A stretch of 29,076 nucleotides of DNA from a virus, in IMG/VR virus record IMGVR_UViG_3300021579_000030, positions 1 to 29,076 of that record; one strand, given 5' to 3'. The translations under genes and the position numbers were made by a program. Of this stretch, positions 7,572 to 15,485 are shown piece after piece (within the stretch, counting starts at the first letter, position 1; every line of letters starts with the position of its first letter). The notes beneath the pieces were generated by a model, which saw only the letters and a program-made list of their open reading frames with translations, searched no databases and was not told the origin of the DNA.

Positions 7572-8526
7572 TACCATCGTTGCATTGGGAGGTACTGGAT
7601 TTATACGATCTACTGATAACGCGGTATCATGGTCTAGTGGGTCGTTCCCATCGGGATTCAGCGCTGCGGCGATAGCCTGGAATGGTACTGTGTTCTGTGT
7701 AGCACCTGGAACAGGAGCTTCTACTGTAACATCGCCTGACGGTTTAACATGGACAGTGCATTCTGGCGTACTTCCGCACACAGGCGAATGGGCTTGCATA
7801 GCCTGGAACGGCTCAGTATTCTGTGCAATAAGGCGCTTTGCATATTCTAATCAATGCGCCACATCACCAGACGGAATTACATGGACGCAGCATGAAATAG
7901 GCGTTGATGGGAATCAATATAGTCGCATAATATGGAATGGTCATGTTTTTTGTGCGCTTGATCAAAGCGTAGTAGCGACATCTGCTGACGGAATTGCATG
8001 GACTGAGGTATATTTGCCAGACACCGGGGGCTCCCCAGCTACTGACATCGCGTCACTAGCTAACGGTACGATGTGTATCGTGTGCGGAGCTATTTATCCT
8101 ACTGACTTTAGCAATAAGTACTCGCTTGCATCAACTGATAATGGGGCGACATGGACGCTAGGAACATCAACAATTGGAATTGGTGTCAATAATTATATTG
8201 CTTCTAATGGCACAAAATTTGTGACAGTTGGCTATTATGACCAATGCCACACGTCAACTGATGGACTTAACTGGACAAGCCACACCATAGGCTCTTATCA
8301 GGCCATGTCTTGTATTGCCTGGAACGGTAGTGTATTTTACGTGCAGGCTACCAATAGCGGCCCTGGTGGAAACTCATCGCCTGATGGGGAGACATGGACT
8401 TATGATGGATGGTCTTCGGGTACTTTTTCTTACATTGGCGTTGCTTTCGATCCATTTTCAGCTCCAGCGTTACCAGCCACAGGATTCTGGACAAACCTCG
8501 TAGAAAGCACCCAAACCTATGCCTAA
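7564..8526 (+). CDS. Asp-box (BNR-like) beta-propeller tail protein
   Basis: A 320-residue protein with about seven Asp-box motifs: STDNAVSWSS, SPDGLTWT, SPDGITWT, SADGIAWT, STDNGATWT, STDGLNWT and SPDGETWT. They alternate with IAWNGxVFC strands, spaced about 40-50 residues apart as in a sialidase-like propeller. No Arg triad or other catalytic set is evident, so binding rather than hydrolysis is the cautious reading. The start overlaps the end of the HNH pseudogene and the stop abuts the next ATG directly (TAA then ATG). Probable role in a tail fibre or host recognition, inferred from the fold and operon position. Confidence 0.8.
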   Translation: MSNTIVALGGTGFIRSTDNAVSWSSGSFPSGFSAAAIAWNGTVFCVAPGTGASTVTSPDGLTWTVHSGVLPHTGEWACIAWNGSVFCAIRRFAYSNQCATSPDGITWTQHEIGVDGNQYSRIIWNGHVFCALDQSVVATSADGIAWTEVYLPDTGGSPATDIASLANGTMCIVCGAIYPTDFSNKYSLASTDNGATWTLGTSTIGIGVNNYIASNGTKFVTVGYYDQCHTSTDGLNWTSHTIGSYQAMSCIAWNGSVFYVQATNSGPGGNSSPDGETWTYDGWSSGTFSYIGVAFDPFSAPALPATGFWTNLVESTQTYA

Positions 8527-9891
8527 ATGAGCACGATAATCATTGGCGATATTGCCGAGGGGCAGAAGTGGTGGGGTGAGGCTGAGTTTTTAAAGTCTCA
8601 ACTACTGGCTACCTACAAGCAAAGCGGCGTCATGCACACATGGAAACGTGTCACTGATAGCGTCAAGATATTTGCAAAGCTCGATAACGGTATTCCGAAG
8701 GCGTTTATTTATGCAGACACAGCGCATGGCGCTTATGTTTTTGGCCTCGATAATATGGGACAGCTGGGTGTTGACACTTCCATACCAACTGAATGGATTA
8801 CTTACCTGCAAACATGGGATGGTATTCCAAGTATTTTGCTGTTACCTATCTCCTCACTTATCGCCAGAAATGTTAAGGATGTGGCTGCAGGCTCCTACCA
8901 CACGCTGATTGTTACAAGTAACGGCGACCTATATACCTGTGGAGATAATACTTACGGACAGCTTGGTCTTGGCGATACGACAGTAAGGCCATCATTTGAG
9001 CTTGTTGGCAAAGGATTCGTGGCTGCTGCTGCAGGATTTGCCTTCAGCTTGGCGCTAAAAAAGAATGGCGATCTGTATGCATTTGGACAGTATCGCTTTA
9101 ATGCGTCTGGATCTCCTAATTATGATATAGGCACATCTCCTGTATTAATAGGATCAGGATTTGCAAAAATAGCAGCCGGACATCGGCACGGATTGGCAAT
9201 TGCCAACGATACGCGCTTATATAGCTTTGGTGTTGGCGCTCAGGGTCAGTTAGGAAATGGCGACCATGGCAATCATTACTCTCCCGTATTGATTGGTGAA
9301 AGGTTCACTGAAATAGCTTGTGGAAACTTCCACAGCTTTGCAATAAAGGAAGATGGCGCATTATATGGGTTCGGGAATAATCAAGAGGGGCAGCTTGGTC
9401 TGGGCCAATTTGGTTATGTAGACTATGCTTATCATGAAAGATTGCTGCCCACAGTAATTGGAGCAGGATTTTCAAAAGTATATGCTGGAGACACTGTAAG
9501 CGCGGCCATTGATATTGACGGAAATCTATACACATGCGGGTCAGGTGATGCTCTAGGCTTTGGTCTATCTGTTCCTGAGCTTGCATCATTAACTTTGGTA
9601 GATAGCGGATTTGTCAGCACAGATATTAGTAGTGGGTCAATGCACGCCATTAAAAAAGATGGATCACTGTGGGGCTGTGGTGGCGGCGACACAGGATCCC
9701 TGGGAAACATTGATTATTCGTACCGACCCACATTAACCAGGATTGATCTTGGTGATTATGATTATCTGAGTGAGCCTTCGCCGTTTTTAAGATACCCTAA
9801 AAAGGCCGCTAAGGTATCACAAGGCCAGGGTCACGTTATTGTTATGACAAGAGAGTCATCTAATGAGCAATACCCTTACCAAGTTATTTAA
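8527..9891 (+). CDS. RCC1-like beta-propeller virion protein
   Basis: A 454-residue protein with repeated RCC1 signatures: YVFGLDNMGQLGVD, LYTCGDNTYGQLGLGD, LYSFGVGAQGQLGNGD, LYGFGNNQEGQLGLG and two degenerate units, each followed by an SPxLIGxxFxxIAxGxxHSxAI segment. This makes about six or seven blades, enough for one propeller. RCC1 repeats are better known in eukaryotic exchange factors but also occur in bacteria and phages, where they serve as binding scaffolds. The gene starts on the base after the preceding stop and its 3' end overlaps the next gene by 29 bases. Probably a tail-associated protein, tentatively host-binding. Confidence 0.85.
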   Translation: MSTIIIGDIAEGQKWWGEAEFLKSQLLATYKQSGVMHTWKRVTDSVKIFAKLDNGIPKAFIYADTAHGAYVFGLDNMGQLGVDTSIPTEWITYLQTWDGIPSILLLPISSLIARNVKDVAAGSYHTLIVTSNGDLYTCGDNTYGQLGLGDTTVRPSFELVGKGFVAAAAGFAFSLALKKNGDLYAFGQYRFNASGSPNYDIGTSPVLIGSGFAKIAAGHRHGLAIANDTRLYSFGVGAQGQLGNGDHGNHYSPVLIGERFTEIACGNFHSFAIKEDGALYGFGNNQEGQLGLGQFGYVDYAYHERLLPTVIGAGFSKVYAGDTVSAAIDIDGNLYTCGSGDALGFGLSVPELASLTLVDSGFVSTDISSGSMHAIKKDGSLWGCGGGDTGSLGNIDYSYRPTLTRIDLGDYDYLSEPSPFLRYPKKAAKVSQGQGHVIVMTRESSNEQYPYQVI

Positions 9892-12052
9892 AGAAGTTTA
9901 CACGCTAATTCCAGGCTACACGGTAAGACGCTGGAATCCGCCGACATCTCATACAGTTTATACCTATTACACCACCACGGTACAAGACCCTATTCCGCGC
10001 GTCATCCCGTTTGGAGTGAATGTACAATATAACCCTGGCGATATAGTCTTGACAGGGTACTGGAAGTACAACACAGCAACAGGGTCAGATGAGTTCATTT
10101 ATTACCGGACTGATAAGGCCACGCTGGTTTACGAGGTCAGAACCGTCAATCACGTAGATTCCTATGTGGTTACTAATCCTGGTTATTATTCAGATGACAT
10201 AGTTCCTGATACCTACGCGTTATCATATGCTCCTAATCTGGGCTGGAACGCTGCGGCAATATCAGTTCCACCACTGGTGGGCAATGGTAAGGCGTCGTTT
10301 TCTATTCCTATAGGAACATCAGGCATTGTCTGCGGGTTAAACCCGGTTCCTACGAGTTCAGGCGTTGATTACTTTGAAATACCGCACGCGATCTATTTCA
10401 CCAAGGGTAATTTTCTTGTCTCGGAACATGGCGCTCTAAAAACAAGCGCTACAGCCTATGTGTCAAGCGATGTATTTTCACTTACCCGTATCGGGCAGAA
10501 CATTTACTACGCCAAGAATGATGTGGTGTTTTATGCGTCTACACTGCCGTCATCCGGCACGCTGGTTATGGATTCGTCCATATATTCTGGCGGTGATACG
10601 ATTGTTGATGCATCGATAGTAAACACCACGACGACAACACCTTATGGCAAGATTGACGTTACTCTGTCCGGTCTTGGCGTGTTTGCTGCAACTGCGGCAA
10701 GGGCTGAGATCATAGCATCGTTAAACAGCATGACTGCATCGGCGACTAGTCCGTCAGTCACTGGAATCAGCGGAATATTGCTAAGTCTGACGGCGCTCGG
10801 CTCGTCAGGTTATGAGTATTACAACGAGATCAACGTCAGTTTAAACAGCTTAACAGCAAGCGGATATACTGGATGGTTTGCTCCCGATCCGCCTGTCTAT
10901 ATCGCCTGTGCATTTATGCCGATGGTGTGTGATGCAGGCGGTACAACGGGAGGCAATACGCTGCCAAGCGTTATGTACATGCCATCCATGGACGTGTTGG
11001 CAACCAGCCATGCGGGCGCGGGATCAGCGCATACTTACGCTGACATCATAGTTTCGCTTAATTCAATGACGGCTGTGTCTGGAAATCTGGCGCCTCCTGG
11101 CAGTTATGGTGTCATTGGCTTCCCTGTCTTTGAAATCACCGCACATGGCTATGAAACCAAGCTAAACACTGCGACGATTAATTTTACTGACTTTACTATC
11201 AGTAGTTATGCTGGGGCTAATGCAAACATAGACTTTGTAACCCTGTCTGCTTATGGGACTGGCAGTCATGTTGATAGCGGCAGTGCAACCATTAACTTTG
11301 TCAGCTTTACGCTGTCAGGAACAGGGACGGGCTATGGTAATTCAAGTTCTTCCATTGGCTTTATCAGTTCCACGATAACGGCTTATGGCGGTGGTTTTGG
11401 TGAAATAGCTATCCCCAGCTTTGCTATAGCAGCAATCGGCTCAGGATCAGAAACCGGCCATGCAACCATTGATTTTGTCAGCTGGAGCATTAGCGGTACA
11501 GGCACGTTTGCTGAAACAGCCAGCGCCAGCATAGTCTTCTCAGCGTTTCAATCATCGGTTGTCTATGCAAACATACCGTTTGTAAGCTTTGCTGCAAATG
11601 GGGTTGGCAGTACGGCCATAAATAACACAGTGGCTTATGTGCTTAACATCGCTACCGAGGAAAGCACACGCTATACTAATTATGATTTTATGCATATTAT
11701 CACCATTGGTGGCAAGCATTACGGCGTTAAATCCGATGGGCTATACTTGCTTGAAGGCGACACGGACAATGGATCGGCTATCAATGGTTCAATAACCACA
11801 AAGGATTCTGACCACGGCGCCTATGCAAGCAAACGCATGGCATACGTATATATGAACAGCGACTCATCGACGACCATAACCCCATTTGTGGATGGCGTTG
11901 AGAAGCCTAAACATGCAAGCTCGTTCGGTGGCCGTAAAACCAAGATGGCAAGAGGCAACAAGGGTAGATATTGGCAGCTTAAGATAGAGAATATAGTTAC
12001 CCTGCAAGGCATGGAAATATTACCCGAAGCCACACAAAGACGAGTAAAATAA
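9863..12052 (+). CDS. Large beta-repeat phage structural protein
   Basis: A 729-residue protein. Residues ~1-240 describe numeric-field-like beta strands (VIPFGVNVQYNPGDIV, YYRTDKATLVYEV). Residues ~245-580 are irregular repeats of xxxVSLNSMTASG- and ATINFVSFTLSGTG-type units. The C-terminal ~130 residues (KHYGVKSDGLYLLEGDTDNG, KRMAYVYMNSD, GNKGRYWQLKIENI, ending EILPEATQRRVK) match in style a conserved end seen in podovirus structural proteins. The repeats parallel the ITTxxP array in the 1333 gene, but with a different motif. The start overlaps the RCC1 gene by 29 bases. Likely an extended tail or fibre subunit. Confidence 0.75.
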   Translation: MSNTLTKLFKEVYTLIPGYTVRRWNPPTSHTVYTYYTTTVQDPIPRVIPFGVNVQYNPGDIVLTGYWKYNTATGSDEFIYYRTDKATLVYEVRTVNHVDSYVVTNPGYYSDDIVPDTYALSYAPNLGWNAAAISVPPLVGNGKASFSIPIGTSGIVCGLNPVPTSSGVDYFEIPHAIYFTKGNFLVSEHGALKTSATAYVSSDVFSLTRIGQNIYYAKNDVVFYASTLPSSGTLVMDSSIYSGGDTIVDASIVNTTTTTPYGKIDVTLSGLGVFAATAARAEIIASLNSMTASATSPSVTGISGILLSLTALGSSGYEYYNEINVSLNSLTASGYTGWFAPDPPVYIACAFMPMVCDAGGTTGGNTLPSVMYMPSMDVLATSHAGAGSAHTYADIIVSLNSMTAVSGNLAPPGSYGVIGFPVFEITAHGYETKLNTATINFTDFTISSYAGANANIDFVTLSAYGTGSHVDSGSATINFVSFTLSGTGTGYGNSSSSIGFISSTITAYGGGFGEIAIPSFAIAAIGSGSETGHATIDFVSWSISGTGTFAETASASIVFSAFQSSVVYANIPFVSFAANGVGSTAINNTVAYVLNIATEESTRYTNYDFMHIITIGGKHYGVKSDGLYLLEGDTDNGSAINGSITTKDSDHGAYASKRMAYVYMNSDSSTTITPFVDGVEKPKHASSFGGRKTKMARGNKGRYWQLKIENIVTLQGMEILPEATQRRVK

Positions 12053-12067
12053 GCCGCTAGACACTTT

Positions 12068-12081
12068 GCGTCGTGAGACGC
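12068..12081 (+). promoter_or_regulatory. Leader hairpin before the 12104 gene
   Basis: GCGTC, loop GTGA, GACGC. This is the same five-base stem as at 5499 and 6298 and is placed 22 bases before the start codon. The flanks otherwise differ, so the stem itself seems conserved. Confidence 0.5.
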
Positions 12082-12103
12082 CCTTCCTTTTAAGGAATTA
12101 TCA

Positions 12104-14050
12104 ATGTCAGTTGATACATTAATTGAAAATGCCACAATCAGGGCTAACGCATACTCAGGATATGCGCTAGATACCGCTAACGAGCTCCGTAATTTTGCCA
12201 CCTATGTAGATACCAATCTTTATCTTCCAGGCACTATTGATGCAGACGGGAATTATGTGACAGGTCTTGATTTGTCACATGTGGCTTTGCCCACGTATGA
12301 AAAGCCGGTTAAAGACAGTGTGGCAATGCCGGTTTATGAGCCTCCTTTGTCGTCATTTCCTATTGCCCCAAACCTGTCCGACATCCCCAATATAACGATC
12401 CCTGCGTCTAGGGCAGAGCCTACAGTAAATATTTCCGGGCTTTTCCAGCAGGTAGCACCCTCAACAAATCTTCCAGACTTTACCGAGGCGGAACCTGATT
12501 TAAACATCGATGCGCTCATATCCGAGATGAACACTATCGCTGCGCCGGTTATTCAAAGCTTTGATATGCCTTCGTTATCGCCGTTATCTCTTAGAGACAC
12601 ACCGTCCATTACCATCCCCGGCTATGATGCGGTGGCTGCTCCTGACCAGCTTGCTGAGCCAGTCGATTATGCGGCGGCAATGGACGCTAAATACCAGCAA
12701 ATGCTGCCTGAGATGCAGGCTTTCATTGATGATAAGGTTTCCGTATGGATAGCCCAATATGCGCCAGAATATACCGAATGGAGCGCGTCCTTAAAATCCA
12801 AGGTAACAGCAGCACTGACAGGTGAAGTATTGCCTGAGCAGTTTGAGACCGCCATGTTTACCCGCGCAAGAGGTAGGTCAGAACAGGAGTTTGCCAAAGC
12901 CGAGCAGGATTTGCTGGATGGCTTTTCAAAGCGAGGATTTTACGAGCCACCAGGAGCGTTGTTATCAGGCTTGCACACTGGCCGGTTAAAAAATGCTGAA
13001 GCATTAGCCAATCAATCAACTGATATTTATCTTGATAAGCGTCGCACGGAAATACAGCATCTTCAGTTTGTTATGGGCATGGCGTCGTCGCAGATACAGA
13101 GCACACGCAATGTGGCTATAAGCTATGCGGGGACTATTGGTTCGACGATGCAGCAGTCGGTTGCCTATGCTTCAGAGGTGGCAGATAAGCTAGGCAATAT
13201 ATTTGAGCACCTGGTTAGTCGATCTGAGCTTACCATAAGAATTATGGAGGTGCTTAACAGCCAGTACGAGGTTAAGTTAAAGGCTGCTTTAGCAAGTCTT
13301 GACGGCTTTAAGACAGAACTTGATGTCGAGAAAACCAAGAAAGAAGTAGAGCTTGATCAGCTTAGGTTTATAGAAACAAGGATTAATGCTCAAGCTCAGG
13401 AAGTTAACCGCTATTCTGCGTTGATTGATGCGGTAAGCAAGAAATCTGCTATGGAAGAGCTTAAGCTTAAAGGCTACTCGATAAGATCCGATATTTTTAA
13501 AAATAGAACACAGGCACAGATGGCTAGTTTTGACGCTTACAAAGCGGCTATTGAAGGCGACAGGGCCAAGATGGACGGTGAGTTGTCAAAGATAGATATG
13601 TATAAGTCGCTGATAAGCACAGACCAGATGAGCCTTGATTCACAGACAAAAGCATCAAATGCTATTGCAGCGCATAACGACGCCAAGATTAAAGCCTTTG
13701 AAAGCGCTGGCGATGTTTATAAGCTTGATGCGGCAGCGGCCTTACAGAAGTTTACCGCCTATGCAGAGGTTAAGAAGCTGTCACAGACCATTTACGGGCA
13801 GGAACTAACCAACGCTATCGAAGCTTATCGTGCTGATCTCGAAGTCCCAAAGATCATGATGGACGCTATCATCAAGCAATATGAGCTGTCGGTTAATACT
13901 GCGATAGAAGAGGCGGTATTGAAGATCAAGAAACTTGAAATCAGCGAGAACGCAATGAGAAGCGCTGCGGATAATTTCGGCAGCATCGCGCAAGGTTCTA
14001 TAGGATCACTAAATACTATGGTTTCCAGCGCTATCAGCGCATCGGCTTAA
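12104..14050 (+). CDS. Internal virion-type helical protein
   Basis: A 648-residue protein. Residues ~1-190 are Pro-rich with repeated LPxYExP and PxLNI-type segments. Residues ~190-648 are almost wholly alpha-helical, with long charged coiled-coil stretches (for example ELDVEKTKKEVELDQLRFIE and FDAYKAAIEGDRAKMDGELS). No enzyme motif, no membrane segment. Its position directly before a disordered protein and the giant polyvalent protein suggests a core or ejection protein of a short-tailed phage, or an adaptor. AAGGAA lies 8 bases before the ATG and the 51-base leader carries a recurring hairpin. Confidence 0.65.
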   Translation: MSVDTLIENATIRANAYSGYALDTANELRNFATYVDTNLYLPGTIDADGNYVTGLDLSHVALPTYEKPVKDSVAMPVYEPPLSSFPIAPNLSDIPNITIPASRAEPTVNISGLFQQVAPSTNLPDFTEAEPDLNIDALISEMNTIAAPVIQSFDMPSLSPLSLRDTPSITIPGYDAVAAPDQLAEPVDYAAAMDAKYQQMLPEMQAFIDDKVSVWIAQYAPEYTEWSASLKSKVTAALTGEVLPEQFETAMFTRARGRSEQEFAKAEQDLLDGFSKRGFYEPPGALLSGLHTGRLKNAEALANQSTDIYLDKRRTEIQHLQFVMGMASSQIQSTRNVAISYAGTIGSTMQQSVAYASEVADKLGNIFEHLVSRSELTIRIMEVLNSQYEVKLKAALASLDGFKTELDVEKTKKEVELDQLRFIETRINAQAQEVNRYSALIDAVSKKSAMEELKLKGYSIRSDIFKNRTQAQMASFDAYKAAIEGDRAKMDGELSKIDMYKSLISTDQMSLDSQTKASNAIAAHNDAKIKAFESAGDVYKLDAAAALQKFTAYAEVKKLSQTIYGQELTNAIEAYRADLEVPKIMMDAIIKQYELSVNTAIEEAVLKIKKLEISENAMRSAADNFGSIAQGSIGSLNTMVSSAISASA

Positions 14051-14094
14051 ATAATTCTATCTTAGAAAATATATCTATCGCCGGGAGGATGATA

Positions 14095-15483
14095 ATGGAT
14101 AACGTAAAAAAGAAACTGGATTTAAACTATATTCCTGACCGGACCATAGTCGGTGGATGGGATTCTAGCAAGTTAGCTAATAATGTTATAGCGCCTGTTG
14201 CTAATGCTAGCGTCAATGCCATGCAGGGGATAAGAAACATACCCAGAGGGCTAAGCTATGCTGGAGGTGCAATAAAAACAGCTGTCCAAACGCCATCAAG
14301 AATTCTATTTGGCGACAAAGGCTTTCAAGCAATAAATAATGCAGGCTCAAATGCTATTGATTATGCTAATAAAGGGCTGTCCAATGCTACGCAAAAATAC
14401 AAGACAGGTTCAAAAGATTATGGCGTTGCTGGCGGATTAATGGGTTTGGCGTCAGGAGAGGGCGAGGCTAATACATCTGATAAGAGCGTTAGTAATAATC
14501 CACCTCCTGCAGCTACTGGTAACTCATTAATTCCATACCCTCAATGGGGAGTTACTGGCGATAAAAACGTTAGTAAGCCTGATGTAAATACAGCAATTCC
14601 AAATAACAGGATGGTTAATGGCTTACCTGCCGCCATGTCATCTGAAAAAATAGCTGGCAATGGTGACAGGTCTTACACAATGCAAGGCGACAATGGCAAG
14701 CATTATCAATTGGATATTGCGCAGACCGGAACTGGAAAAAACGGCTATGGCAACTTTGATGTAAAAAGCAGCAACGGCCAAGCAGGTACGGTATCAGCTT
14801 CACCTGGCTTGATGAAGAACTATCTGGCGAATAAGGGCAGTTTCGGTGTTGCTGGCCTTAACTCAGCACTGGACAGGATGCAAAAACAACCTGAGGCAGT
14901 TCAACAACCACAGCAAATTCAGCAACCTATGGGCATGCAGCAAATTCCTACTAACGACTACACCAACGCCATAAATCATTATGTGGATGTGCTTAATTCG
15001 GCGGCTCCTACTGATTCCTTTGACTCCATGATTGCCCATAAGAAATCTGTGGCACAGGCTCTTTCAGGTTTACAGGCATTATCAGGATTGCAGCAGCACA
15101 CCCAGCAAAACGCAGTAGCCAGAGAAGGTCTTGCTGCTGATTACCTAAACCGTCAGCAACAAAACGAAATTGATCGTAAACGTGCTGAGTCAGATGCCGC
15201 ACAGAATGAATTTAATCAGCAGCTCGGACTTGGGAAGTTCGCCTATGGCATGCAAAAGGATCAAGCAGATCGAATGGCAAATCAGAAACCTGTGACACTT
15301 AAAACAAAATCCTATGACGAAAATGGCAATGCTATTGAAACTGAAGATTTAGTTGATCCAGTGACAGGCAGAAAGATTGCAGGAAGTAATATTCCTTCAA
15401 AACCTGAAATAAGGTATGACGCAAAAGGTAATGCTTATACAAAAGACAAAGATGGAAATGTTGTTCCATATAATGGGGGTTAA
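14095..15483 (+). CDS. Internal virion-type disordered protein, Gln-rich
   Basis: About 462 residues from the ATG at 14095. I prefer that start because the strong site GGGAGG ends 6 bases before it, while the ATG at 14089 directly touches the site. Residues ~20-100 are Ala/Gly/Asn-rich with amphipathic helices. Residues ~180-240 look folded (SYTMQGDNGKHYQLDIAQTG). Gln runs follow (QQPQQIQQPMGMQQ), then helices. The end (YDAKGNAYTKDKDGNVVPYN) is a short repeat-like tail. No catalytic motif. It immediately precedes the giant gene (2-base gap), so a joint ejection or core role is inferred. Confidence 0.65.
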   Translation: MDNVKKKLDLNYIPDRTIVGGWDSSKLANNVIAPVANASVNAMQGIRNIPRGLSYAGGAIKTAVQTPSRILFGDKGFQAINNAGSNAIDYANKGLSNATQKYKTGSKDYGVAGGLMGLASGEGEANTSDKSVSNNPPPAATGNSLIPYPQWGVTGDKNVSKPDVNTAIPNNRMVNGLPAAMSSEKIAGNGDRSYTMQGDNGKHYQLDIAQTGTGKNGYGNFDVKSSNGQAGTVSASPGLMKNYLANKGSFGVAGLNSALDRMQKQPEAVQQPQQIQQPMGMQQIPTNDYTNAINHYVDVLNSAAPTDSFDSMIAHKKSVAQALSGLQALSGLQQHTQQNAVAREGLAADYLNRQQQNEIDRKRAESDAAQNEFNQQLGLGKFAYGMQKDQADRMANQKPVTLKTKSYDENGNAIETEDLVDPVTGRKIAGSNIPSKPEIRYDAKGNAYTKDKDGNVVPYNGG

Positions 15484-15485
15484 TT

